From Acholoe squamosa (lineage: Eukaryota; Annelida; Polychaeta; Phyllodocida; Polynoidae): 64,000 nucleotides of DNA. How positions within the stretch are numbered: the stretch's first letter is position 1; each line of letters begins with the position of its first letter. The notes below the pieces were generated by a model that did no database searches, was not told the origin of the DNA, and worked only from the letters and a program-made list of their open reading frames with translations. A program made the translations under genes and the position numbers. This document shows, piece after piece, positions 1 to 11,355 of the stretch. The stretch lies in NCBI GenBank assembly GCA_949317995.1, contig OX439043.1, positions 2,286,501-2,350,500 on the forward strand, given 5' to 3'.

Positions 1-460
1 CTTGCTTGAACATTGTGTTCCAGTAATACCTGGACCTGATGGCTGCATAGGTTTTTGTTAGACCGAGGTGTCCCCCTAGGGGTGAGCAGTGGGTGGCTTC
101 GATTAACGAGTCAGCCCATTTTTCTGATATTACGATTTGTAGTGTAGGTTCCAGACTGTCACCAAAGGTGGATTTGGTGATTCTGAACAAGACTTTGTCC
201 AGAATTATGAATTGGTCATGATTAAGCAGTATCTGTTTGCTGAGGCTAGAGTCATCTGGTAAATCACCCTTTGTGATGTATTGCAGCATGGAGAGGGCAA
301 ATGTGTCCTCATGCTGCGCCTGTATCAATGAATCCCTAGATGGTGTTGTACTTTGTGGGATAGTTTGGCCCTCCTGGCGTTTGCTACCTTCACTGATACT
401 TTGGGTGACCTAGATTTGGGTGGTCGACCCCTAGGTTTTGGTTTGGTGGCCTTGACCTTT
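1..460 (-). pseudogene. Gypsy-1 integrase, N-terminal zinc-binding part (partial)
   Basis: Minus-strand translation of roughly 1-290 gives an open stretch with the HHCC-type integrase start: a histidine in EATHCSP, then GGHLGLTKTYAAIRSRYYW, the usual G-H-x-G-x-x-K-T pattern before the catalytic core. The cysteine pair and the DDE core would lie beyond the left edge. The link to RNase H (about 300-510) contains stops. In a live element the enzyme would insert the cDNA copy into chromosomal DNA. Confidence 0.7.
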
Positions 461-511
461 TGGGGGTGTGTCTGTTTACTCCTCTGTGGTTCGCTGGGTG
501 CAGGGGGTGTG

Positions 512-1181
512 TCAAGCTAGGCTTTCTGAGCTTTTGTACACACATCTCAGGGTCAGAGAAAATTGCATTGATGCTTTCCCTCTCAGAGCTGCCTTTCTTG
601 GTGATGATACCCCTTGGTTTCTTGCTGGTGCTACCCTAATCTGTCCTCCTTTGAGTATGGACCTTGGAGGTCCCATAAGGACAGGGTTGTCTGGAATTGG
701 GTCGTTAGATCTGAAGACCTTTGTCATTGTGATATCTGAGAATTTGACTGACTTAGGTGGAAGTTTGATTTTTCCTTGGGTTCTAATAGAAATTGGGTCA
801 TCAGAGCTTGGGGGGTATGTCCTTCTGGAAAGGAAGTCCGCCACTATATTGGCTCTGCCTTGCAGGTACCTGACTTCAAAACCATATGACATGACGGTAT
901 CAACCCACCTGGCCAGTCTCCCATTTGTGATGTTTTCATTTTTGTTGAATAAGGAGACTAGGGCAGTGTGGTCTGAACTTTTTTACTGCAAAAACTATAC
1001 CTATTAGTTCTTTGTCAGTTATCCCATATCTAGATTCTTGAGGCGTTAAACCTCTCCCTGCAAATTCTATAGGTCTATAGAAACCATAATCATCAACCTG
1101 TGTGATCACGGCTCCCAAACTGTAGTTGCTTGAGTCTGTGAAGATGATGAAAGGTCTGGTATAGTCTGGGAATTTGAGCAC
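512..1181 (-). pseudogene. Gypsy-1 RNase H domain
   Basis: Two minus-strand frames together cover a Ty3-type RNase H. The first (936-1181) carries FTDSSNYSLGAVITQ with the first catalytic aspartate, then the ITDKEL motif with a catalytic glutamate. The second (512-892) carries the domain end, VRYLQGRANIVADFLSR, matching the usual V-x-Y-x-x-G-x-x-N-x-x-A-D-x-L-S-R. The frame is broken between 892 and 936. The enzyme removes the RNA strand during cDNA synthesis. Confidence 0.8.
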
Positions 1182-1397
1182 AGCCTCAGTACAGATAGCA
1201 GATTCGATTTTTTCAAAAGCTCTCAGACACTCAGTGGTCCATTTGAAGGTGCCCTAGGTTGCCTCATAAAGTGGCTTCATGATGTGGGCAAAACTTCTAA
1301 TAAACCTTTTGTAGAACTGTGCCATCCCATTGAAACATCTCAGATCGTGGATGTTTTTGGGTGGGGGGAAGGTTTTGACTGGGCCGATCTTGTCTGG

Positions 1398-2189
1398 TTA
1401 CGGTGATAGGCCATGTCGGTCTACGTTGAAACCTAGGAATTCCATTTTGGTAGTACCAAATTCGCATTTTTCTGATTTCAGTTTTATGTTTCCCTTGATA
1501 AAAAGCTTCAAAACTTCATCTAGGTCTCGCAGGTACCTTTCCCATGACGGGCTGTAAATGGCTACGTCGTCCACATATGCTACAGCGTTTCTGTATTTGC
1601 ATTTCATGAACAACTGTTCCATTACATTCATGAAGGATAGGCCAGAAGTTTTGAGTCCCATTGGAAGAACTTTAGCCATGTATCTCGTGCCATTGGTTGA
1701 GAAGGTTGTCAGTGGCCTCGATTCTTTTGCCAAGGGAATCTGGTGATAGGCACTGTAGACGTCTAATTTCTAGAAATATTTCGCGCCTGTCCTGCCTATT
1801 TGCTGCATTAGGTCGTCTGCTCTGGGGAAAGACTTTAGGTTTTCATTGACCCATCTGTAGTCCACTACAATTCTCCACCCAGATGCTACTGATCTGTTTC
1901 CTTGTGGCTTAGGTACCAAAAAGGTTGGTGAGTTCCATTCACATGGCTTGGTGCATTCCTCAATGATGCCCTGTTCAAGTTTTTTCTTTAAGAGCTCCCT
2001 CTGAAAGAGTTCTTTGTGTGGGGACATTCTACAGGATGGTCTGTTGCATGGTTTGAAGTCTGGGATCAATTCCAGTTTAACTTCATTTTCTACATTTAGA
2101 CCTATATCACTCTCGTTCAGGACGAACCTGCCTGTTTGATTCAACAATGTTTTTGATTTGTTGCTTTTGAGCGTCGCTGAGTTTTTCAC
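1398..2189 (-). pseudogene. Gypsy-1 reverse transcriptase
   Basis: The N-terminal half (1770-2189) has the fingers motif LEQGIIEECTKPCEWNSP and RIVVDYRWVNE. The C-terminal half (1398-1733) has the palm with AYVDDVAIYS, the catalytic Y-x-D-D box, and KCEFGTTKMEFLG from the thumb. The two halves lie in different frames with a stop between them, so no single polyprotein can be read. This enzyme class copies the genomic RNA into DNA. Confidence 0.88.
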
Positions 2190-3138
2190 AGATCGTGTAT
2201 TTCAAAGGTTCATCCCCTTTCGGGAGTTGGTCCATAGGATCCTCTCCACAATTTATTGGGAATAAATCTTTTTCTGAGGTGATGCTGTTGAGTGAGTGCT
2301 TGTTGTTGAGTGAACCAATGGGGACAGCATGTTTCATGTCAAACAGCCTAAAGATACCAAGATTCATGTGTCTTTTGACTTTGATTGGGAAATCATTTGG
2401 GTTTGCTACAGTCACTGGGATTATCCTAAGTGCTGACCTTGGCTTAACAATGGCGTGCTTTACTAATACCGGTAATGTAGTACCCGCGCTCTCAGTTATT
2501 CCAGTCTTTCCCACCAAACTGTCGCTTCCTGTTACGATAGCGTTGAAGGTGGCTTCAGTGTTCGATAGTATGGATATGTTCTTTACAGCCCTGATGTAGT
2601 TGAGTGTTTTTGGTTTAGGGCCAAAGGATATTTTTGCTCTGTATTTAGTCATGAAATTTACCCCTAGAATGAGCGGGTGATTTAGATCAGGAACTACATG
2701 GAACCTGGTCCTGAATTCATGGCCGTCGATGAGGAAGTCTATAGTCATGGAGTGACTTACCTGAACTGGGGTCTTATCAGCCAGAAACACTGTGAGTCTA
2801 GAGTGTCTACCATGTCTAAAATTGGGTGTGTTTGATACCTTATCAGCCATCTTTTGGCTAATAAAAGACAGGGAGGCGCCAGAATCAACAAGAGCTCTAT
2901 ACAAATGGTTATCTATGTCAACAGATACTGCACCATTAGTCAATTCTGTGTTAACGAAAATGGCCTTACCTTGCTGCCCATATTTGTCAGACTTGATCTT
3001 CAGCTTCAGAATTGAAGTTCTCTGGTTGTGGTCCTCATATTCGTCCTCATCATCGTCAGTGCAAGAGTCCTGGTCCTCCTTATATTCCATATGCTCTGTG
3101 TGATGGGTGCTGGAGGTGTGAGAGTCAACTGAATTCAC
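2107..3138 (-). pseudogene. Gypsy-1 aspartic protease region
   Basis: This 343-codon minus-strand frame carries a retropepsin-like domain. The catalytic triad appears as LVDSGASLSFIS about a third of the way in, followed later by HPLILGVNFM, the hydrophobic-hydrophobic-G segment typical of these proteases. The N-terminal ~40 residues are acidic (DDDEDEYEDH). The end overlaps the RT frame. The protease would cut the Gag-Pol polyprotein. Confidence 0.8.
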
Positions 3139-3243
3139 TTCTGCTTCAGCAATTGAATGAGAAGTGGTGGGGGGCGGTTGTTTGTTTGGGTCCTTTATGG
3201 TGGGGGCGGGGACTGTAGGTGCTGTCGTTCCTTCCCCTGAATC

Positions 3244-4461
3244 CTAATCATCACGACTGTTCTTGGGGCTGTCACTTTCAGGGTCAGACTGAGACCCTCT
3301 TTCAGGGTCAGACTGAGACCCTGTATAGCTTCTGCTATCCTTCCTGCCGGGGGTAGGGTCCCTTGATTTGTTTAGTGACTGCTGTACCCAGTTGTCGGGG
3401 ATTGTGAAATCTGCTGGTACCATAAAGAAGACATTGCAGGAATTATTTGCTTGTCCATTCACAGGTATGAAAACAAAGCTTTTGCTGCTTTCTGATGACC
3501 TGGACCTCTGGTTGGATCTATCTCTGGATTTCTTTCTTCCTGGTGAGTTGAAGTCAGATCTGTTTCTTGAACTTGACCTGTTATCGCCAGAGGCTGGTCT
3601 GTTGGAAGATTTAGAGTTCCCTTGGAAACCATTTTTGTATTTGTATACTGCTTGTTGTAATTCCCGATGGGCAGCCTATCTTCCTTTTTGTGGTCATTGT
3701 GGAATTTGTCCCTTCTGGATCTGTTGTCCCTGTGATTGTTGTTGTTGTTGTTGTAGCCTACGGCACATAACTCGGCTGAGCTGTCATGGGCCTGGGCAAG
3801 TTTCACTGCTTGAATGCTCAGTTCTTGCTCGAGGGCAATTTCTTCAGCTTTCAGTAGTGTTTTTGGTGCCTTGGCGAGGACAACATTTTTCAGTTCAGGT
3901 CTGAGGCCATTGATCAGGTAGTTGATTTGTGAAGCCTCATCTAAACTGCTGTTGGACAGTAGCAAGGTCATGTCCGCCAGGTAATCTTCTGTGGACTCGT
4001 TGGGTTGTTGTTTTCTGCTTCTGTAACCTTTGAGAAGGGTAGTGGGGTCCGGGGTGCCGAATCTGGCCAGGAAAGCTTCATATACAGTATTTGTGGCCTG
4101 CATAATTAGCTTGTCCATTATGTTGGTGAAAAACCACTGAGCTGCTCTGCCTTTGAGGAAGGTGTACATACACGGGGCATGTAGGTCGGGCCCTTTTGGG
4201 TGGACATTTCTGATGAAGAACTTGAATTCAGTCAGGAACTTCCCTGCAGATCTGTATGGAGAGGTCTTGTAGAAGGGGTCAGGTTTGTTGAATGAGCCCA
4301 ACTGAGCAGATGTGAGTTTATCATTATTCATCATGCCTAAAGGCCTTGTGTGTTGACTGAAAGCGGATTGTCCCAAGTCAGGCATCTCAGGTGTGGAGTA
4401 TGATAACTGGGGGTATCCCGGGGCATAAGGTGGCTGTGCTTGGCTCTGGTGACTTGACACC
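3244..4461 (-). pseudogene. Gypsy-1 gag, capsid and C-terminal part
   Basis: A frame on the minus strand from about 4461 to 3459 contains a retrotransposon-gag capsid core: FLKGRAAQWFFTNIM (the conserved aromatic pattern), later YLADMTLLLSNSS and INYLINGLRPELKN. An asparagine run and basic patches (RDNRSRRDKFHND) follow, suiting nucleic-acid binding, but no clear CCHC knuckle is seen. A short frame at 3244-3462 continues with a duplicated SDPE-rich segment. The upstream edge is the TIR element inserted at 4462. Confidence 0.75.
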
Positions 4462-5824
4462 CAGTGGCGGATACAGGGGGGGGGGCGAACGGGCCTTGCC
4501 CCCCCCCCCAAAAAAAAAAAGAGGAAGAGGAAGAGAGAAGAAAGAGGAGAAGGAGAGGGAGACAGAACATGGTGTTCCATATACCATTAGAAAGCTTAGA
4601 TCATAAGGATGCTAACTGTTGGCTTCTTATATAGATGTAATGAAAGCTGATTTTTTTCCAGAATTTTAAAAGAATTATTTCTCTTCTTGAGGGTTCAAAT
4701 AACCTTCCAGTGACCCCCCGCCCTCCACACACACACATACACACATTCACACCCTGTCCCTCCCAGTATGTCTGGTCCATTACATGTACGTGTGACTTGC
4801 ACTTTGCTGTTACAGCACATCAACGAGGCTGTGTATGAAGTGTGACAATGGGGGGGGGGGGGTCTGAGGGCATGCCCCTAGGAGAACTTTTTAACAATCT
4901 AGAACAGAAATGATGCATTCTGGTGCATTTTAGCCTGCCATATCTCTGATAACCATGCTCATCTCCACCAAATAAAAAGGGAAGTTGATGCACATGAATG
5001 CATCTTTCAACTTGTCTGGTCTAATGAGATTCCATTCTGTGTCTTTCTTTTATGGAGGGGGGAGGGGGTGATCTTGGTATAGTTTTGAGCTGAGGATATT
5101 TATGCAACAGAACGCACCATTTGACCTTCAGGATTCCAAAATTTTCCTGGGGATATCCTCAGACCCACCACCTACAATTAGGATTGCAACTCAATGTATG
5201 TTTACTTTTAAGGGCCAAGTTGAATATGTATATTGTGGTATGATTGTGAAAATGCAATCAGAAAGCACTGGTCCAATTATTGAGTTTCACAATTTTCTTT
5301 GGGAGAGAAGAGGTGGGAGAGCATACATGTATGTAAATATGGTGTGCCAGAATGCCACAGAATGCACCATTTCAAGTCTTATATTTCAAAATCTTCTGGG
5401 GGGGACAAGCCCCCCCAACCCCCAAACTTTTAAATATTTGGGAGTGAAGCTTATTACAAATTTTCCATTCTATGTGGTGTTCAAAAATGCACCAGAATGA
5501 AAATTTTGTAGAGATCGTCAAGGTGATTTGTTTATATACTGTATGTGAGGACATACACATCACCTTTCCTTCAGGATATTTAACATTAAAACAGGTTTCT
5601 TATCTAAAATTGTATAGACTTGACACTTAATATGTTCAATTAGAATGCATCAGAATTCACCATTTCAAGTATTATGCCTTAAAATTTTCTTGGGGGAGGC
5701 ATGCCCCCAAACCCCCCTAGTTTGACTGCTGCGCTTCGCTTGCGGTGCTCAGGACCATGTAGTATCTCACCACTTTCACTAGGTCTTGGCCCCCCCCCTC
5801 TACAGAATCCTGGATCCGCCACTG
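4462..5824. mobile_element. 1.36 kb non-autonomous TIR element inserted in Gypsy-1 gag
   Basis: The ends are inverted: CAGTGGCGGATACAGG on the left, and CAGTGGCGGATCCAGG when the right end is read on the minus strand. Both are flanked by the direct repeat ACACC (4457-4461 and 5825-5829). No transposase frame is present. The interior has one inverted and three direct degenerate copies of a block with GAATGCACCATTT followed by a G-run/C-run palindrome near CATGCCCCC (about 4855-4930, 5105-5165, 5345-5430, 5640-5720). The right end read through from gag gives VADPGF followed by glycines, which I recognise as a common artefact of predicted proteins in animals. Superfamily not assigned. Confidence 0.82.
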
Positions 5825-5829
5825 ACACC

Positions 5830-7679
5830 TGTGCTGGAGGTGTGTAAACACCGTTGAATATCTGACCTAAGGCGGTCCGGCTCGGGTCCAGCGACCGGAT
5901 GTGTGCTCCTGCTGCCATCTGGTGTGAATTTACTGCACTAACGCTTGGTGTTTGATACTGCGCGGCTTGTGAAGTGGGCGTGGCAGATGCTCTGTTGCCT
6001 CTGGAGTTGTTCTGGAAGGCATTAGGTGGGCTATACCTTATTCCAATCAATGTATTGGCTTGGATTGAGCTGTAGCTTGGTGCTGTAGGGTATGGCGGCA
6101 TGTGGTGGAGGGGATTTGGGCGTTGTCCCATGCTGGAGGCAGTCTGGTTGACTGCCGTGGTGTCAGCGGTGGCTGACTGGCTTTGTATGGCTCTATAAAT
6201 GTCTGTCTTCATAGCATCCATATTTCTGCCGAGTTGCTCCATCATCTGATACGTGAATTCTTCAGACCTCCTGAGGACGTCCATGTTGGTCTCTTCCGCC
6301 CCTCTAGAGCTGAGAGCACTCTCACTCTCCATTCGTTCCCTCCAGCAGTCCATGTCATCTAGCCTCTGGTTTACTCTGGCAAGCAGGTTGTTTTGCTCCT
6401 ATCCACTGTTTTTGATTTCAGCAGATAGAACGCTGACCTGTTGGGCGAGTAACTCAGAAAAGGAGTCACTGATAGTTTGGGTGCATTCCCTGATTAAACT
6501 TCTTCTCAGGCCGTCCTGACCATAATGTGGTGGCTGGTCTGTGGACATTGTGATATTGGCTCTGTGGGGGAAAGTTACTGCTGTGTCCTCTCCCGAGCTG
6601 ATTAGATGAGGTGAGTTATAGGTGCTGTAGGGTATGGCGGCATGCTCTGCTTCCTCTATCCAAGTAAGGAGTTGTGGCTACTAGGTGTGATCTGCTGGTA
6701 GCACTGTCCACACTTCTTAGAAGCCTGTAGCCAGTGGGCGATCTCCTCCTGAGAGGTGAGCTTGACTGTGTCCTCCTCCTGCGTCTGGGCTGGGGTCTGA
6801 CAGGTAAGTCTACAGAGCTTGTCCGCTGATGACTTCTAGGGTTGTACACAGGTGGGGGGGAAAACAGGTCTTCCTCCTCCTCCTCGGATGTGGATGGGTG
6901 GTGGTAGGCTCTGGGGTGATTACTAAGAGTCTGTTGATGTAAGCCGAGAAGCTGGTGGTGCCTTCTTCCGTTTGGTGCCTAGGGGGAAAACTGGGGGTGG
7001 GATGATTTGCTCTTCCTACACCCGCTGTCCTCCACCTAGTTATTGCTGAGCCAATCCTTTGTCTCCAGTAATCGGCGTCTAGCAAGGTGTCAGAGTCTGA
7101 TTCCACAACAACATGGCTTTCCCAAACTAAAGGTTGTTGGGTATTTCTTCTGGTACCGGTAGTGGCTGAGTTGGTACCTGCCTGTGTCGGAGTATTACCG
7201 GTAGGCGCTGTACTGGCTTCTACAGGTGATAGGGGTACAATGTCCTCTAGGGTGGCTTGGAGGTCTGAGTCTCTCTCCTCCAGGTGTGGATCCAAATGTA
7301 GGTGATCCGGTGTACCCAATTGTGATGTCTCAGATGTGGGGCTCATTATACCAGATAGCCTTATTTGTGGTGAGGCAGCTTGTGAGTGTCCAGGTAAAGA
7401 AATGTTTAATCCTGGTGCAGACAGAGACACTGGTGTACTGGTTTTTGCTCCAGTATTGTTATCTACAATTGTGGATGAAAATTGTTCAATGCCGGTACTC
7501 ACAGTCTGTTTTGTGCGTGGTTGAAGGGCTCTAGGTATAAGTTTGAGGGCGTCAGGTGACGAATTTTCTCTCTGGAAATGGTGTGCTGCGGCTGCAGGTG
7601 GGTTGGGCGCGTCTAGCCCAGGTGATGCAAAGGTACGTTTAGAAACTGGCTCCTTGGGTGTGGTCTTACTATTACTCAT
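5830..7679 (-). pseudogene. Gypsy-1 gag, N-terminal part
   Basis: Minus-strand coding starts with ATG at 7679, about 45 bp after the 5' LTR. It runs 289 codons of Ser/Thr/Pro-rich sequence, then passes through frame breaks near 6810 and 6400 to a segment ending at the TIR element (5824). That segment includes a likely helical part (MDVLRRSEEFTYQMMEQLGR). The same N-terminal motifs recur in the second relic (18506-19170), so this is a real family-specific gag head. Confidence 0.65.
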
Positions 7680-7726
7680 TGCTATGAGAGGTTAGTAGTG
7701 GGATATTCTGAGGAGTTCTCCACAAT

Positions 7727-8269
7727 TGTCAACGAACTGTTACAAGTCGATGTTGTAATGAACACTGAATCCAGAGAAGTTCTTTGATCCTTGTTTATTG
7801 CATGATGACAGAGTGTACATATAGGTGGTGACAATGATACACTTGCCAGCGTGCAGGCTCTGCCCCTAAGCTCCTAGCTCAACCTGTCGTGGGTCCTAGA
7901 TACTAGGGAGGTTGTGCGTGGGATAATGTAAGTAGAAAAGATGATCCTGGGGGCTGCTCACCAGTCTTATATACTAAGGTGAGCAGCTCACACGGTGATG
8001 AAATGTACCGGTAGGAACAGGTCAGATCTGGTCAGATCTGGTTGGGTCTGATCAGATCCGACGCGTCGCCATACCTGGTAATGATTCTATTTATAGATGG
8101 ACCAATCAGGATGAAGGGAGATCGTGGAATTTCCCTGCATCCTAGAAATGCGTCCACAGGTATGTCGGTATGTCGTGATGCTCCCAGTGAGTCAGTGCCC
8201 AGAAATGGGATGGGCCGGGCTCTCACAACATCCTGGTATGGGTGATGTAAGAGCAGTTCACTGTACACA
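7727..8269 (-). repeat. Gypsy-1 5' LTR with adjacent primer-binding site
   Basis: The LTR is bounded by TGT...ACA ends (start TGTGTACAGTG on the minus strand, end CGTTGACA) and is about 543 bp. The end sequence CGTTGACAAT is shared with the LTR at 19218. Just inside, on the minus strand, TGTGGAGAACTCC is the likely tRNA primer-binding site with its leading TGG damaged. A tandem GGTCAGATCT duplication lies near 8022-8040. The right boundary is uncertain by a few bases. Confidence 0.65.
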
Positions 8270-10035
8270 CTGGGGGGGGGGGAATGAGCTGTGAGCTTGT
8301 GTGCAGGTTCTGAGCGCGTGTGGTGAAGTATTTGATAAATGTGTAAAATAATGAATAATACCCAGAATGGTCCATTGACAACCGGGTCAAGGTGACTCCT
8401 AAAAACTTATAACTTGAAACCCCATATATTTTTTCTCCACTGATAGACAGTTTACAGTTTGTCCATTTATATGAGTTTGAAAAACACATAAATTTTGTTT
8501 TTTTAATGTTAATGGTAAGTCTATTCTTGTAGCACCATGCTTCAAAATTACATAAATCCTCTTGCATCAATTTGTTAACAGTTTTAGAGTCATTACCCGA
8601 CAGTATCATCAGCATATAATAAAATTTCACAGTTTTTACAAACTTTCTCAATTTCATTAACATACAATAAAAACAGCAAAGGACCAAGAGTTGATCGATG
8701 AGGAACTCCACATACAATATCAATTGGTTCAGATTTAATACCATTGGCAAGGGCGGATTGTCTTCTTCTTTTTAGATAGTTTTCCAACCAGGATCCTGCT
8801 TTTCCTTTAATTCCATAAATTTTGTATTGACTTAATAGAATACTGGAACTTCATCTATCTCTGGATTCCACACTGCATAGTTGTCCTTTGACACTTTAGT
8901 ACCAATGCCTGTAAAATATGTGTTGATTTCATGTGATACCATTTCTGTATTCAATAAATTCCCACTGTTTTTATCGAGTAGATTAATATCCACCGCATCT
9001 CCACTACCTGGTAGAAGTAACTTCAACTCTTGCCAGAATCTTCTGGGATCATTTTTATGTTCCTCTATTTTGCCTAGAACATGTAGTCTCTTGGTGGTGT
9101 AAATGATTTTACTCATACCATTACATGCTTTTTTAGCATTTTTAATAACATCTATATTTCCAGTTCTTTTAGCTTCAATATCTTTGCGTTTAATTTCTTC
9201 AATCAGCTCAGGCGTTATCCATGGTTCCTTATGGTCCCTGATGACTATGTTTCTCAAGGGACACATGACATTAATTGCATGGTAAATTCTATTCAAGATT
9301 ATATTCCACAGGATTTCTACATCAGTAGTATCATTAAACTTTTTCCAATTAAATTGTTTGAGATGTCTATGTAATTCTTCAGATGAATAGTTTTTCATTT
9401 TTCTGCACAGGATAATTCTTTTGACTGGTTTTACATAAGTTAATCTATTAACAGATACATAAACCATATCATGTTCACTATTGGCATAGTGTACACATCC
9501 AGAATCTAATATATTGTTATGAATAGTGAAGATCCAGTCTAGACATGACACCCTATCTATCTCACGTGTTGGGCAATTAATCATATTTACTAGTCCATGT
9601 CCCATCATACCTTGTTTTAAAATATCTACCATTTCAATTGTATGGTCAAGCATGTCAATATTCATATCTCCTAGTATATAGACCTCTTATTTGTATATTC
9701 TATGTATTCGATCCAAAAATTATTTTCATTCTCCCAAAATTCAATCATACTTCCTTGCGGGGGTCTATATATATTTATAACTATTACATCTTTTAATCCA
9801 TCACTTCTAATTATGATACTCTGTGCCTCTATGTCTTTTTCACTTAAGGTAGGAAGCCAATTCAGTTGTTGGACAATATAAGTCAGTTTTACATAAGTTA
9901 ACAGGCCTCCTGGTTTTTTCCTTATACCATCTTGCAACCAGGTTCTATAGGGTCTATACATTTTGTAACCTCTTAGGGTAAATTCACTTGATAGGTCTTT
10001 ATCCTCTAACCAGGATTCTGAACATGTAATAATAT
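8270..10035 (-). pseudogene. LINE ORF2: endonuclease rest, linker, truncated reverse transcriptase
   Basis: From right to left on the minus strand: CSESWLEDKDL and VINIYRPPQG (endonuclease motifs) in 10035-9671, then a 277-codon frame (9665-8832) with the end of the endonuclease (NSEHDMVYV) and the linker (EHKNDPRRFWQEL). Next come RT pieces GVPHRSTLGPLLFLLYVNE and LLYADDTV (8787-8593), then YKFLGVTLTRLS (about 8400). Between 8832 and about 8820 the protein jumps from linker to the part just before the GVPQGS motif. About 200 residues, including palm motif A with its catalytic aspartate, are therefore deleted. Frames are broken in several places. Confidence 0.82.
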
Positions 10036-10284
10036 TGTAGAGGTCGGCAAAAACGTCTCTTGGAGAAACCGGGACTCGAACCCCGGACCCTCCAACTTCG
10101 AAGCGGCAGCTCTTCCTCTGAGCTACTTCCCCTGGCCTGACATACCCTGTCACCAACACGGCCCCACTGACATTTCCATCTTCCACCTACCTCTGGATCG
10201 GTATGGTATACATAGGGGGATTGACCACCAAGTGAGCTGGCCTCTGGAGGCTCAACGCACCCGGCAAGGGAACGAACCCCTACA
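10036..10284 (-). repeat. LTR-like terminal repeat, 3' copy (minus-strand orientation)
   Basis: 249 bp, starts TGTAGAGGTC and ends CCCCTACA on the plus strand, so it is TG...CA on either strand with short inverted ends. It differs from the partner at 11774-12022 at nine positions only. Contains a 72-nt tRNA-like sequence at 10061-10132 on the minus strand. Confidence 0.78.
10061..10132 (-). other. tRNA-like sequence inside the 3' LTR-like repeat
   Basis: On the minus strand the 72 nt begin GGGGAAGTAGCTCAGAGG and end CCCGGTTTCTCCA. TAGCTCAGAGG fits the Pol III A box and GGTTCGAGTCC fits the B box exactly. The 5' GGGGAAG can pair with the 3' TTTCTCC allowing G-U, the D stem GCTC/GAGC is intact, and the T stem CCGGG/CCCGG is intact with one extra loop base. 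The anticodon stem is poor. By eye it is closest to tRNA-Ala. Probably not a working tRNA gene but a transcribable Pol III unit. Confidence 0.7.
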
Positions 10285-10471
10285 CTCGTCCCAACCAGCT
10301 TCAACCGTATCCTGCCAGACCCGATCCTCCAGTTCAGGTGTGAACGGTACCAGCACTGAGTCACACACAGTTACAGCCTGTCCTGTTCCCAGGACTTACT
10401 GTATGTACCACCTGTTTCCAAGTCTCCCAGCACTAGTAGGTTGAAGCGCTTGTCTAATAAGCTAATAGATC

Positions 10472-10572
10472 ATGGATATTGGAGCCCTAGGGCCTTACAT
10501 GCTGGATATACCCGAGCCACGTAGCGGCGAGGGTATATCCAGCATGTAAGGCCCGTGGGCTCAAATATCCAT
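10472..10572. repeat. Long hairpin (42 bp arms) in the TRIM-like interior
   Basis: Arms 10472-10513 and 10531-10572 are inverted copies with three mismatches, around a 17-nt loop. The inner 24 bp (starting GGGTATATCCAGCATG) pair perfectly. Both arms are continued by weaker similarity (AATAGATC against GACCTAAT). No coding role seen. Confidence 0.9.
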
Positions 10573-10761
10573 GACCTAATAGGTTTATACCATGATTTCC
10601 TCCATTTTGTTTTAATTTCTTACCTGATATCCACAGAATATAGCCACGAGAAGACATTTTGTAAAAGCAAGCGATCCGGCCAGGGTCACCGCTCTGCGGA
10701 AAGCCATTGTTTCTGTTCCTTGCCGAGAGATGAACCGCCTTGTTCACACACACTTTTTGTA

Positions 10762-11355
10762 TGGAATCCAACCATGACAAGTCTTCAAAATAAAACATAC
10801 ATATCCTTAGACATTCTAGATGATCCCTCCATACGTATTTTGTCCAATATATTCAAAATAAAGGAGAATCCATTGATTTTTCCATCGTAAGCGAGTCGCG
10901 GTCCGGCCATTGCCACCCGCCTCCTTGCTCGGCAAAAGTGTGTCAGTGGCCCTGATGTGGATATAGGTCAAGTTCTCGTTGTACAAGAAAGACGCTGAAA
11001 ATTTCGGACCTTTTTTGAAAATCAATGGATTCTTATTTATTTTGAATATATCGGACATAATATGTATGGAGGGATCATCTAGACTATCTAAGGATGTATT
11101 CTTTTTAATATCTTGACATGTCATGGTTGGATTCCATACGAAAAGTGAGTGTGAACACGGCGGTACCTCTCCCGGCAAGGAACAAAAACAATGGCTTCAC
11201 ACAGAGCGAACCGGGCCGCGACTCGCGTACGTTGGGAAAATCAATGGATTCTTACTTATATCGAAGAAAATGGAGAAAATTAGCACGCATTCCTCATCTA
11301 TGGATCGAAAACTTCTTGGGATTTCGATATTATAACATGCCATGGTTGGATTCCA
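10762..11355. repeat. Three 119 bp modules, one inverted and two direct
   Basis: Modules at 10762-10880 (minus), 11018-11136 (plus) and 11237-11355 (plus) are each 119 bp, begin AAAATCAATGGATTC and end GGTTGGATTCCA. Each is followed by a related stretch with GAAAAGTGAGTGT, a good splice-donor consensus. After the first two comes CGGCAAGGAACA...ACAATGGCTT, containing an ATG. In the first module this ATG frame runs into CAGGTAAG, another donor. The modules could be captured and multiplied host exons; no protein family recognised. Confidence 0.7.

Larger units (their letters stand above)
1..8269 (-). mobile_element. Ty3/Gypsy LTR retrotransposon, degenerate (Gypsy-1)
   Basis: Read on the minus strand the element runs from a 5' LTR (7727-8269) through gag, an aspartic protease, reverse transcriptase, RNase H and the start of integrase. 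It leaves the window at position 1, so the rest of integrase and the 3' LTR are not visible. The order protease, RT, RNase H, integrase is that of Ty3/Gypsy rather than Copia elements. Every domain is interrupted by stops or frame changes and a TIR element sits in gag, so this copy is dead. It abuts the truncated end of a minus-strand LINE at 8270. Confidence 0.9.

Noticed and set aside
1-8269. Exogenous retrovirus or an envelope gene
   Set aside because: No env-like frame with signal peptide and membrane anchor is seen; the parts present are those of an ordinary Gypsy retrotransposon, and they are broken.
10061-10132. Functional host tRNA gene
   Set aside because: It lies inside a mobile 249 bp repeat, has a poor anticodon stem and an extra T-loop base, and occurs twice in the same element.
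10487-10798. 103-codon minus-strand gene
   Set aside because: It runs through both arms of a long hairpin and one repeat module, so the frame is a by-product of repeat structure.
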